From Chlorops oryzae (taxonomy: Eukaryota > Arthropoda > Insecta > Diptera > Chloropidae): 64,000 nt of DNA. The DNA lies in contig CM035807.1 in NCBI GenBank assembly GCA_020466095.1, positions 60,778,731 to 60,842,730 of the forward strand, read 5' to 3'. The notes below the pieces were generated by a model. The model was given only the letters and a program-made list of their open reading frames with translations, was not told where the DNA came from and made no database searches. Positions 9,492 through 19,335 of this stretch are shown in pieces (the stretch's first letter is position 1; each line of letters begins with the position of its first letter). Made by a program: the position numbers and the translations under genes.

Positions 9492-11270
9492 ATGGGAAAT
9501 GTAAGCAAAGCCTTTCTGGAGGAATTGATTGAATGCTTTAAAAATGAGCCGACGCTGTGGCAATCGAAAAATGACATATTTAAAAACCGGAACGAAAAAA
9601 ATAAATCTTGGGAGAGGTTATTGCAAAAATATAAAGAAATTTATATCGACGCAACAATAGATGAAGTGAAAAAAAATTCATGGAATAAGATCGACCAACA
9701 AACGGGAACTTCACAAAATTCGCAGAAGCGAAAAATCTGGAGCCGGTGCCGAAGACGTTTATGTACCAAATCTGTAGTTCTTCAACAATTTAAGCTTTTT
9801 GCGGGATCAAGAAATTCAAATTGTTGGATTCACAACTTTTGACGACTCCACAGAAATGGATATAGTAAGTATAGTTCGTTAATATTTATGTTTTATTAAA
9901 AAAAAGAGTACAATGTTTTCATAAATATTAGCACCATGACATTTATACGTAATTATTTTGCCAAGTTACTGCACCGACGGAGTTGAAATAGTTACAAAAT
10001 TTGTCGCGAATTTGTTTTGCATTAACTTTCGAGATCCCATAATTCAAGGGCTGCGAGTCCGTTAATTTCCGTTGGATATATTCTGGGGAAATATGTTTTC
10101 ATTGCTGAGGTTGCACCTTGATTTTTTTGTTTTAGGAAGTTATGGAGATAACAACAAGCAGTTGTTATAATTCCAGCTTTTTCTGGACACAAATTGATGT
10201 TTGTGTGCAGAACTCGAAATCGATTGGCTAAAATGCCAAATGCGTTTTCGACGACGCGTCGAGCTCTTGACAGCTGCTAGTTAAAAATTTGTTTCCCTTT
10301 TGATAAATTATTTCGGCTGTATGGCTTCATTCAATTTTCCATAAGTGTAAATGCGTCATCGCCCACAAACACGTAGGGAAAAATTTCTTCCGTCTGAGGT
10401 AATTTATCTGATTGAGGCAAATTTAAATTTCCTTCATCGTACATATCGCACCCTTGCTACTAAATCGGCACAATTCAAAATTTTGCATTTCTCAAAAATC
10501 ATTAAATCTCTCTTAAAACTAAGGAGAGATAATATTTTTTCTTAACTTATATTAATCTCAATCGACTGCTGCATCAGTCAATATACGCGTTAATTTTCTA
10601 GGTGTTCGGTTTCTTACAAAAAAATGCAATCGAACATAAAAAATTGGTTAAAAAAATTTTGAATTGTGCCGACTTATTAGCAAGGGTGCGATATGTTTGA
10701 GTTTTGATTGTCCAAAAACACCCGCATCTGAAGCTCTTCCATTTGCACCCACCTCCACTGCTACGAACTCATAATTAGCGTTTACTACCGCCATCAGTAC
10801 GATTCTGAACCTTTATTTGTAATTAAAGAAGTACGATCCTGATTTTGCGGGTTTCACAATATGAACGTGCTTGCCGTCAATCGCACCAATGCAGTTCGGG
10901 AAATTCCAATTTTGTTCAAAATCAGCCGCGATCGCTTTCCACTCATCTGCATTTTTTGGCATCTGAAATGTTAAGATAAAATTAAATTACAAAGTTTTCT
11001 TTTTTTAAGCCTCAACATCAAAATGAAGCAAGAAACGTAAAATCAGTGAGAGTGATTTCCTTCAAAAAGCTGTTGAGCACCTGGAAAATTCTGCCAACCA
11101 AGGTACTAGGGATGGCGCAGACGTTTTCGGTGGGGATGGGCAATGATATTTAGAAATTTGGACGTCGAACAAAAAATATACGCAAAAAGAATAATCGATG
11201 AAGCACTAATGCAAGGACAATTGGTCCGCTTGAACTTCTCAAGCTGTATAAATATTGGGAGGCAACAAAA
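9492..11270 (+). pseudogene. MADF-BESS accessory gene of PIF/Harbinger-2, decayed
   Basis: Exon 1 (9492-9864) encodes a MADF DNA-binding domain: FLEELIECFKNEPTLWQSKN..., WERLLQKYKEIY, and, after frameshifts, pieces ending in a donor GTAAGT at 9865. A second exon from about 11010 to 11270 carries an acidic ADVFGGDG stretch and, in a shifted frame, a BESS-like helix (NLDVEQKIYAKRIIDEAL). MADF proteins of PIF/Harbinger elements help bring the transposase to DNA. The second exon lies inside an intron of the opposite-strand transposase, and the transposase's last exon lies inside this gene's intron. Several frameshifts make it non-functional. Confidence 0.6.
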
Positions 11271-12015
11271 TACATTTGTAACATATGCCAATTTGCCACG
11301 ATTTACAATTCAACGCCAATTTCACAGCCGAAAAGCTCATCATCATCAGTTGAGTTGCCATTATTTTCGCCGGAAACACAGCCACCGTCTGTGCAATTTA
11401 CCCCCACCGCGCAATATGTTCAAATTATTTACGATGGAATTGTGGAAAGAAATTCATTTCACGAACATTTTCATCAAAATCCATATAATTAATCTTTTTT
11501 GTTAACCTGAATATTTGCTATTTTTTTTTTTTAGTTTTTTGCTCGACTGAATAAATTTAATTTATTTTCTTTCGTACTCACCTGAATATAACTTTTTAAT
11601 GACAAAATTATTGCTTGGCACGTCTCAATAACTATTCTTCCTAGGCTTTGCGGTGAAATATTTGTTAAAAACTTGAGATCCTCAAAACTTTACCCAGAAG
11701 CAAGAAATCTCAATGTTGCCGAAAGCCTCTCATTTGCGGTAATTGCTTCTCGCATATATGTATCCTTCTTTTCAATGAAAGCAGTAACAGAATGAAGCAG
11801 GTCTGTATACGATTCGGTGTCCATTCGAAAAAGTTTTTTTACTCCTCTGGGGCTGTCATTTCGAACGTTATCAATAAATGAATATGGGAATGACCATTTC
11901 TATTTTGAAGCCATTCTTGTATCCAATCTCGTTTCTTTTGTTTTTGTTTTCTTATTTTTTAAGCAAAAATAAATTGCACAAATAGCTATCGCATCATCGG
12001 CTTTTTTTGCTGACA
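9950..12015 (-). pseudogene. PIF/Harbinger-2 transposase, decayed
   Basis: Minus-strand transposase of the DDE Harbinger family. Exon 1 (12015-11582) encodes MSAKKADDAIAICAIYFCLK and, after a few stops, the conserved region ending TCQAIILSLKSYIQ before a GTGAGT donor. An intron of 619 bases follows. Exon 2 begins at 10962 with WNFPNCIGAIDGKHV (first Asp), continues through VGDDAF (second Asp) and ends with SRARRVVENAFGILANRF (Glu) and a YLHNFL motif. All three catalytic residues survive, but there are stops, and a 246-bp MITE sits between the first and second Asp. The product can be recognised only in pieces. Confidence 0.75.
10446..10691. mobile_element. MITE inside PIF/Harbinger-2 transposase
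   Basis: A 246-bp element with about 40-bp inverted repeats beginning TCGCACCCTTGCTA and flanked by TA on both sides (10444-10445, 10692-10693). It has no coding capacity. The TA target suggests Tc1/mariner-type mobilisation. Confidence 0.7.
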
Positions 12016-12370
12016 TGTTGACCGCACGACGACTAGAGCGAAATGACGGTTTACGGATCGGTGTGTCGTGTGTGGGCAACATACTTTATACCAATCGCTT
12101 CAATCGGTATAGCGTGAGTGGCCATCATTAACAAAACGCAGTTTGTAGGAGAGACGCTAGCGGGGAGAGGAAGATGGTTTTTGTTGAACGTACTCGGTTA
12201 TTCTCTTTGTGCCTATCTTCGACGCGTGAAACGTGAAAACAACCCCCGTTCGAGTTTTTGAAATTTGCTTCAAACATTTTCGTCATTCGAGTTGAAACGT
12301 CGAAGTAAACGCTTTCGAAAATATTTTTTAAGCCGGTGAAACAAAAACGAAAAATATAAAATTTTTAATT

Positions 12371-12628
12371 ATGGACAAGTGGAGTCGTCAAATAGAAAAA
12401 TTTATATTAATGCTGCAAAATACGTGCCTATATAATATAAGGAGCAGTGAATACATGGACCGCATCAAAGAGAGAACACAATATTTAAGGGAGTTACGGC
12501 TCGTAAGGAATTGAAAAAAGAATGGAAGTGGAACTGCTGATATATATCAGCCGAAGGTGTGGTGGTTCCAACAGCTGAGTTTTTTGGAGAGCCACTGTGC
12601 TTCCAGGCGAAGCGTGGACAACATTGAG
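12371..12628 (+). pseudogene. MADF-type gene, first exon (split by errantivirus B)
   Basis: Starts ATG at 12371 with a degenerate MADF start (IEKFILMLQNTCLYN...YMDRIKERTQ) and ends, in another frame, with the MADF C-terminal signature TADIYQPKVWWFQQLSFLE and NIE before a GTAATA splice donor at 12629. An internal deletion or frameshift joins the two halves. The matching acceptor and downstream exons are at 26796-27228, so errantivirus B sits in intron 1. It could be a host MADF gene or the accessory gene of another Harbinger. The 12083-12370 interval upstream holds no recognisable feature. Confidence 0.55.
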
Positions 12629-12646
12629 GTAATAAATCCAAATACA

Positions 12647-12712
12647 AGTTAACAAACCAAACACACGACGACAAATAAAAGCTGACAAGTAAAATTTCGC
12701 AAGACTGCACTT
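12647..12712 (+). repeat. element B 5' LTR, left piece
   Basis: First 66 bases of the B LTR, identical in layout to 26253 onward. It is interrupted by element A, whose insertion duplicated ACTT (12709-12712 and 18883-18886). The LTR resumes at 18887. Confidence 0.9.
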
Positions 12713-13362
12713 TGTTGTGAGTTATGCTCAAACATTTCCCATTACCTGTCCCCTCTTTCCTCCGCCACTGTACATTGAAAACCAACAGTGAAATTGCGCA
12801 AGTAAATAACAACAACAAAGAACAAGCACTAACGCAATAACCGAGAAATGATCGAGTAAGCAGAATTGCAGCCACGAGCGAATAGTAAAGCACCAGTCAC
12901 GGTAATATGCAACTCAACATTATTATGTAGGTCGAATGTTCTGAGGTAATATCGGGAACGGACCTACGACAACGTTCAAGCGACCGAAGAAAGTGCATGA
13001 AGTCAAAGGGTCGCTGAGAAAGCACCAGATCAGCATTATGTTCTTATAAAAGCGGAGCTCGAATCCATGGCAAGGCAGATTGATCTTTACGTTATTTACG
13101 AAGACATCTCAGCTCTATCGCACGTACTTACCAAGAAGCCACGACGAATGGAGCTTAATAGTAAGAATAGGTAAGTTTTCGAGTATTTAAAAGGAGCTAG
13201 GATACAAAAGAAACCTTGTTAGACATAAGGATTGATATTTATTAAATAAAAGGATTGCAAACTGACAATCTCATCTTTTATTTAAAGGAATACAGGATTG
13301 TATGACGTGCGTACCTATCAAAGTGCCACGGCGTCATACCTTTTAATCCCCGTATCCCAACA
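12713..13362 (+). repeat. element A 5' LTR
   Basis: Starts TGTTGTGAGTTATGCTC and ends CGTATCCCAACA. It contains a TATA box (TTATAAAAGC near 13045) and AATAAA near 13244. It is about 99.5% identical to the LTR at 18233-18882 (three substitutions noticed). Open frames on its minus strand are incidental. Confidence 0.95.
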
Positions 13363-13366
13363 TAAT

Positions 13367-13380
13367 TGGCGCAGCCGGTA
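13367..13380 (+). promoter_or_regulatory. element A primer-binding site
   Basis: TGGCGCAGCCGGTA, four bases after the LTR. It resembles the serine-tRNA type of primer site (TGGCGCAGTCGG) used by several fly gypsy-group elements; the tRNA identity is inferred by resemblance only. Confidence 0.6.
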
Positions 13381-14054
13381 TTCGACTGACTTTCAGTTGG
13401 ATCGAACTCAGTTCTCTAAAAGTTTTTTAAATTATTGATCGTTGTGCGGTTTGATTTATGACGCTATTCAGCTAAATTGGGACTGTGACAGTCTTAAACA
13501 GTAATTAGTTATTACCAAACCTGCAGAAAAGCTCGTCAAATTGAACTGCATTAGCGATTATAATTTTTAAGCAAAGTTTATATCGACAAGGTTCGCTTGC
13601 CAATATAACTGAGCAAAAAGCTTGAAAGAAAATCGAAATTTTATATCAAAAGTGTACATACATGATCGGCTACGAAAATCCGCCTTGAATTGGGGCTGTG
13701 ACAGTCTTAAAAAGTAATTAGTTATTACCAAGACAAGCCGAATAAAAATTCGTAAGCAAGATTGTATGGTAAAACGCTTGTATAATATTATTTATTTTTC
13801 TTTTTAAGATCCTTTTGTCAAACAGGCATTCATGTAAATAAAACGGAAAGTAAATAAACAACGGTAGCAGAGAAGATAAGCAGCCCAAAAGAAAAAAAAA
13901 GGATAAGAAAATTTACGGAGCAAAATGATGAAACTGGTGAGTACGATAATCATTTGTTGAGTCGCTTTGAGTCCCATTTAACAATAAACAACGAACACGG
14001 ACATCGAGAATTTTCAGTTACAAACAAATCCAAGTACCAACAATTAGTATCAAT
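13381..14054 (+). other. element A untranslated leader with a direct repeat
   Basis: Non-coding. About 44 bases (ATTGGGACTGTGACAGTC...) occur twice, at 13475-13518 and 13688-13732, each containing a near-perfect palindrome GACTGTGACAGTC (the second copy has one change). Such leader hairpins can serve RNA dimerisation or packaging; that role is inference here. Confidence 0.5.
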
Positions 14055-15218
14055 ATGACGTACCAACTGCAAATAGACGAAGTAATCTACAAAGTTAATC
14101 GCTTGGTACCATATTTTGCAGAAAACACGAACACAGATATAAGTGCAGAAGCGTTAAAATTTATTACAGGGTTAGAATTGGTCAAAAAAGCTTTAAATAA
14201 CGTAGACTCTGAGACTATTTTACTTTGCATTAAACAGAGATTGACGGGAAAAATTTTTATAAAAGCTAATCAACTTAAATTCAATAGTATCGACCAATTA
14301 GCCGATTTTATTAAAAAAGAATGTTTACCACGTCGAAATCTTGAAATTATTAGAACGGAGTTAGCGAATTCAGAACAGAACTTAAATGAATCAACATCTA
14401 CATTTGGAAGAAAGATAGAGTCCTTGCTTAGAGAGGCAGAAGAAGTGATTGAAAAATTATGGAGCCAAAGCGAAGCGGTATCCGCACTTAGTGAATACAG
14501 GTGTTTAGCAACAAGGAGATTTATTTTAGGAATCAGAAATCCTTTTATGAGACATCGTTTAGAGTTCTATAAGAACCGACCTATAGCAGAGCTGATAAAA
14601 GTAGTAGAAGAATCAGAAGAACTTAATGCATACGCATCCAAATCTTCAATTCAAATTAGCTGCTCTTTTTGTAGCATAGACGGACACACGAGAGACGTTT
14701 GTCAGTTAAGAAAAAACACACCGTACTGTGAATATTGTGAGCAATACGGACATGACACTAGCGTCGTTTGCAAACGAAACAGCTCGCAGCAAGCGAAGTA
14801 TCACATTACATGCAATTATTGCGGAAAAGCAGGGCATTTGGAAATTAAATGTTTTAGCCGGCTTAGAAATTTTTTTTGCAATATATGTCAAATGAAAGGC
14901 CACGAAAGTAACAAATTTTGTAAAAGTTGGCAAGATGAAAATAATATGCAAGAAATTCAACTCCTGAATATAGCACCGTTTAGAAGAGACGCAATTGAAA
15001 ATAGGACAGAAAATTTTAATCACAACCATTCTTACAATCATCAATTTTCACCACATAGTGGGTCGAAGAGTTTCATAAATAATTTCCCAGGAAATAGCCA
15101 CACCGATATACAGTGCTACAAATGCTCTCAATTTGGGCATAAAGCAAGATTTTGTAGGGCGCAACAGCAAGAAAATAGTAGTCAGGGAAACTCCCAGCGG
15201 CCCGGTCAAGGCCAATAG
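14055..15218 (+). CDS. element A Gag with five CCHC zinc knuckles
   Basis: 387-residue Gag, intact. Residues 1-200 form a helical capsid-like region (ELVKKALNNVDSETIL..., LATRRFILGIRNPFMRHRL). The C-terminal half has five CCHC knuckles: CSFCSIDGHTRDVC, CEYCEQYGHDTSVVC, CNYCGKAGHLEIKC, CNICQMKGHESNKFC and CYKCSQFGHKARFC. Insect gypsy elements usually have one or two. Two of the five have a five-residue final spacing. The tail is rich in Asn, Gln and Ser and overlaps the protease ORF at a -1 frameshift signal. It should bind and package element RNA. The start ATG follows the leader and no upstream in-frame start competes. Confidence 0.85.
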   Translation: MTYQLQIDEVIYKVNRLVPYFAENTNTDISAEALKFITGLELVKKALNNVDSETILLCIKQRLTGKIFIKANQLKFNSIDQLADFIKKECLPRRNLEIIRTELANSEQNLNESTSTFGRKIESLLREAEEVIEKLWSQSEAVSALSEYRCLATRRFILGIRNPFMRHRLEFYKNRPIAELIKVVEESEELNAYASKSSIQISCSFCSIDGHTRDVCQLRKNTPYCEYCEQYGHDTSVVCKRNSSQQAKYHITCNYCGKAGHLEIKCFSRLRNFFCNICQMKGHESNKFCKSWQDENNMQEIQLLNIAPFRRDAIENRTENFNHNHSYNHQFSPHSGSKSFINNFPGNSHTDIQCYKCSQFGHKARFCRAQQQENSSQGNSQRPGQGQ

Positions 15219-16690
15219 ACCGGAATGCCCAATTAAATGTCAAAGTTCAAAGGCCAAGTCTAGTCTCCTGCGATAAAGATATTAAATTAAACGAAATTAG
15301 TCAGAACAGATATGAACTAGAGGAGCTAGACTTATCAAAAGTTTTGTTAGACGATGAAGTTAAAGAGAAGAATAATAAAAAGGTTAAAAAAATAGAAAGT
15401 AAAAAAGAACTTTTACTTAAAAGAGAGAGGAAAAATGTTACATTTAGAGATACCGTAGATTATTTTAATGAAGACGGAAGCGTAACGTCTCAAAATAATG
15501 AAAATGTTAATAACAATACGTCGCGTATTAAGGAAAGCGTCATTTCGCACTGTAGAGCGATTAAACACAAGAAGCCAGAAAAAACAGAGGAACTGGTGAT
15601 AAATAAAAAGGAAGAATTGTCAGACGAAGCGTTTGTAGTGTTTCATAGTCAACAAGCGGTTAATGCAGATATTACATTGTTGGTAGACACTGGGGCAGAA
15701 ACGAGTTTAGTTAGAATTGAATCATTAAAAGACCAATCGAGCATTGATGAATCAGAGACAAGAAATATTTCAGGAGCATTCGGAGGCTCTATATGTACTA
15801 AAGGTACAATAACATTGACTAATTCAAAAGACGCTAAATTAAAATGGAAATTCCATGTTTTGCCGGAGGGGTCAAAAATTCCAGCAGATGGCTTAGTAGG
15901 CCGAGATATATTTCAAAATAGAGCTGTTGTAAACCTTATCAAGAAAAATATTTCGCTTTTCGATAACGGAAAGCAAATAGCGTGTTTACCATTTATTGGT
16001 GCCAAAAGCGACAGGATTTTTACGACAGAGACAGTCAGTATCCCAGCTAGAGCCAGTAAAGAGGTAAACTTTTTCGCAAATAACTCGATAGGAGAAATAG
16101 TTGTCTATAAAAAGGAAATTATGTCAGATTTGGTAAGGAAATCGCCTAAGATTATTGGAAGAAAAGGAGTTGTGCCTATTTTTAACAGCAGTGAGGTTGA
16201 AGCTAATAGAGAGTCAGGTAAAGAAGATTATAAATTCGACGAGGAAGTCGATAGAAATCGTTATGGTAGTTTGATGAACAAGAGAGATGATGTTTCAATT
16301 AAAGAAGAAAATTCAAATGATATTTTTAAAGACAACCCACTGAGTAGGCTACATAATTCCGCAATAAAAACACCGACTTTACCCTCGCAGGAAAATAAAG
16401 AAAGAGTAAAATACCATGAGACGATAAATTTAATTAAAAAATTAGATTTTAGTGACAGGTCATTTATTTTCAATAATCCAAATATAATTAGAGAAGTATT
16501 AAAAAAGTCTTTTGATACAGTGAAAGCAGTCTATAAGAGTTTTTTAAAAACAGTTGTTCTTATGCAAACAATTTTTAAATGGGATGGCGTAAACCGTAAC
16601 GTAAAATCAAATACAAGCGACAGCGAAATTTCAACTTTAAAAAAGAATCCTCTAAACAAAATATTTGCGTACAATTTTAAAGTGCCGTAA
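15182..16690 (+). CDS. element A protease ORF with unique C-terminal tail
   Basis: ORF2 in the -1 frame relative to gag, probably made as a Gag-Pro fusion; the first ATG (15344) lies well inside the open frame. A lysine/glutamate-rich linker is followed by a retroviral-type aspartic protease: LLVDTGAETSLV (catalytic DTG) and GLVGRDIF (the later GRD/E motif). Then comes the kind of segment that normally precedes reverse transcriptase (TETVSIPARASKEVNFF), but no RT follows. The protein instead ends in about 110 residues with ...LLNKIFAYNFKVP-like sequence, here NPLNKIFAYNFKVP. The right-edge element ends DKVFAHNFCVP, so this tail is a shared feature rather than a random truncation. Confidence 0.75.
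   Translation, partial: SGKLPAARSRPIDRNAQLNVKVQRPSLVSCDKDIKLNEISQNRYELEELDLSKVLLDDEVKEKNNKKVKKIESKKELLLKRERKNVTFRDTVDYFNEDGSVTSQNNENVNNNTSRIKESVISHCRAIKHKKPEKTEELVINKKEELSDEAFVVFHSQQAVNADITLLVDTGAETSLVRIESLKDQSSIDESETRNISGAFGGSICTKGTITLTNSKDAKLKWKFHVLPEGSKIPADGLVGRDIFQNRAVVNLIKKNISLFDNGKQIACLPFIGAKSDRIFTTETVSIPARASKEVNFFANNSIGEIVVYKKEIMSDLVRKSPKIIGRKGVVPIFNSSEVEANRESGKEDYKFDEEVDRNRYGSLMNKRDDVSIKEENSNDIFKDNPLSRLHNSAIKTPTLPSQENKERVKYHETINLIKKLDFSDRSFIFNNPNIIREVLKKSFDTVKAVYKSFLKTVVLMQTIFKWDGVNRNVKSNTSDSEISTLKKNPLNKIFAYNFKVP
15185..15191 (+). promoter_or_regulatory. -1 ribosomal frameshift heptamer
   Basis: G GGA AAC in gag register (codons CAG GGA AAC at 15183-15191), a canonical X XXY YYZ slippery heptamer. 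The protease ORF is in the -1 frame and is open from 15182. A GC-rich stretch (CCCAGCGGCCCGGTC) follows and could provide structure. Confidence 0.65.
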
Positions 16691-18232
16691 AGAGTTCTCT
16701 AATGCAAAAAATCAATCGAAAAACAAAGATTTTTATCACTTTTGGTCTTACTGTTTTTAAACTTAATTATGACTAGGAATTTCTTTCTTACATCGTTTAA
16801 GGCTATATATAAAAAACTTAAAAAAAAAAAAATAAAAAAAATATCTTGAAAACTATTTTAAAGTCTTAAAGTCACGAATTATTTGAACAAACCCCGGTAA
16901 ACATTTTGATTTAACTAAAGTCTTTGAGCAGAAAATGAAATCAAAAGAACTGAGTTGCAGTAGGGACTCGAGGACCGTAATTTGTATATTTTTTAATTTT
17001 TTTTCAAGGCAAACTTAGGCACAAGATGATATTTGGTGGAAATAAAACTGGCCTGACCAAAAGAACAAGAGGGAAGAATGATAACAAAAACGGATAATAA
17101 GTTGGTAAGTATTAACAAGTATATACAGAGATTTACTAAATATCTGTATATATTCAAGAGAAAGTACATTAAAGACAATACCTTGAAAAAATAGGTATTT
17201 TTGCCATTATGAAAATACTATAAACCATTTTAAAAAGAAAAAAAAAAAACAATTTTTATTAAATAAAAAAAAAAAAAAATGAATAACACATTAATGGAGA
17301 AAATAATTTTTTACTATTACCTATACTAAATTTTGAAAAATAGATTAATTAGAAATAAATATGTATATAAATAAAGAGTAAAAAAATAATAACCACCTTC
17401 AAAAATATTGAAAAATCAAGAGCATAAAAAAAGAAAAAAAAAAATTTTGAGAAAAATAAAAAAATTGGAAAAATTGAAGAAAAAACAAAAAACAAAAACC
17501 AAAAAGAATTATAATTATTAAAAAATAGTACCGATAAAAGTAAAAAATTTTAACAAAAAATTAAGAAAAGTATGTAGAAAAATGATTTTAAATGGATTGC
17601 GAAAGAATACATAGGCAGAATATATTAAATAAAAAAAAAAAAATTAAAAATTATATAATTAGAGACTTTTAAAGAAAAAATAAAATTAAGACAAAATAAA
17701 ACTAAAATATTAAAATGTTTTGAACATAAAGAAACAAATAGTAGAAAAATTAATTAGAATAAGCATTATAAGCTCGGGCTGGGTAGCAGAGATCTTAACA
17801 TGAGCTTCAGCACAAGTCATAATAATTCAATCACCACTCCTCTTGGATAAGGGAGGGGACGACGAAATCGTCTACATAACAACATCAACTACGAAAATGC
17901 TTTCTGAAGAGAAGAACAACAAACAACAACGCTACTTCGGCGCAGAGTCGAAATCATCTACAATTTCATTTCATCGGACGAGCAAATGGCAATTTCGAAG
18001 ACAACAATTCAACAATTTCTGATATAGTGCAACACCTTTCCTTCAACAAGAAGCAAAATTGACACAGCGTTAATTTCAAGCATCAGAACAATGATAACAA
18101 TAGTCTTGCTGCCAAGAAGTAATAAAATCAACAATTAAAACATCGGCAAGCCAACAGTGTCACCAACAAATACGTGCCATCATCATATTCTTTGTCATCA
18201 CGATGGGTACGATTTCTTCAAAGGGGGAGGGA
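16691..18232 (+). other. element A A-rich non-coding region and polypurine tract
   Basis: About 1.1 kb of extremely A-rich DNA without meaningful open frames, where pol would be expected. From about 17770 the composition becomes CA-rich. An internal purine run (AAGGGAGGGG, near 17849) is followed by a 5-bp hairpin GACGA/TCGTC. The terminal polypurine tract AAAGGGGGAGGGA ends at 18232, directly before the 3' LTR. Confidence 0.6.
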
Positions 18233-18882
18233 TGTTGTGAGTTATGCTCAAACATTTCCCATTACCTGTCCCCTCTTTCCTCCGCCACTGTACATTGAAA
18301 ACCAACAGTGAAATTGCGCAAGTAAATAACAACAACAAAGAACAAGCACTAACGCAATAACCGAGAAATGATCGAGTAAGCAGAATTGCAGCCACGAGCG
18401 AATACTAAAGCACCAGTCGCGGTAATATGCAACTCAACATTATTATGTAGATCGAATGTTCTGAGGTAATATCGGGAACGGACCTACGACAACGTTCAAG
18501 CGACCGAAGAAAGTGCATGAAGTCAAAGGGTCGCTGAGAAAGCACCAGATCAGCATTATGTTCTTATAAAAGCGGAGCTCGAATCCATGGCAAGGCAGAT
18601 TGATCTTTACGTTATTTACGAAGACATCTCAGCTCTATCGCACGTACTTACCAAGAAGCCACGACGAATGGAGCTTAATAGTAAGAATAGGTAAGTTTTC
18701 GAGTATTTAAAAGGAGCTAGGATACAAAAGAAACCTTGTTAGACATAAGGATTGATATTTATTAAATAAAAGGATTGCAAACTGACAATCTCATCTTTTA
18801 TTTAAAGGAATACAGGATTGTATGACGTGCGTACCTATCAAAGTGCCACGGCGTCATACCTTTTAATCCCCGTATCCCAACA
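18233..18882 (+). repeat. element A 3' LTR
   Basis: Second copy of the 650-bp LTR, followed by target duplication ACTT (18883-18886) and then the rest of the element B LTR. Confidence 0.95.
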
Positions 18883-18886
18883 ACTT

Positions 18887-19323
18887 GCCTTCTATTTCTT
18901 TATTTCCCTTTTTTTATGATTTTGCATTAATTCATTTGCTCGCAGTGAAATTCGATTTGGAGCAACTATTGCGACACTTCGCGAGCTTTCTGTTGGTTTC
19001 TATTTGTTTCTTTTTATGCTTTTGCAATTGTCCAAATGAAACAATTTCCGTTGGGTCACGTTGTGCTGAGTAGGCATCTGGCTTGGCCTATCTGGAGTAA
19101 GCAAATTGTCGTTTTGACTTTTGAAAAATTCTTAATTAAGTCAGAGACTTACACTCAAACCGAAATATTTAAAATCGTAAATTAGCGGATTGATGACTTA
19201 ACCATAAGAAAAGACTTTTGTAACTAACAGTTTCAAAAAAAGAAAAAAAGAAAAAAGAAAAAAATAAAATACGTTATTTGAATTAAAATAAACTGTCGTT
19301 TATTATTTGAAAGTAAAATAACT
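18887..19323 (+). repeat. element B 5' LTR, right piece
   Basis: Resumes the B LTR after element A and ends AAAATAACT. Together with 12647-12712 it gives about 503 bases, against 505 for the 3' LTR. Confidence 0.9.
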
Positions 19324-19335
19324 GGCGCCCAACGT
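19323..19335 (+). promoter_or_regulatory. element B primer-binding site
   Basis: TGGCGCCCAACGT directly at the LTR end, of the lysine-tRNA type found in gypsy-like errantiviruses. Its first T overlaps the last LTR base. Confidence 0.7.

Larger units (their letters stand above)
12713..18882 (+). mobile_element. LTR element A: gag and protease, no pol
   Basis: Complete 6.17-kb element with 650-bp LTRs, TG...CA ends, 4-bp duplication ACTT, primer-binding site, leader, gag, a -1-frame protease ORF and a polypurine tract. No reverse transcriptase, RNase H or integrase is present: after the protease ORF there is 1.5 kb of A-rich non-coding DNA. The LTRs differ at only about three positions, so it inserted recently and must have been mobilised in trans. 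A relative with the same protease-ORF tail lies at the right edge of the window. Confidence 0.9.

Noticed and set aside
12465..12893. 142-codon minus-strand frame
   Set aside because: It spans the MADF exon, part of the B LTR and the A LTR, three unrelated sequences joined by insertion, so it cannot be an ancestral gene.
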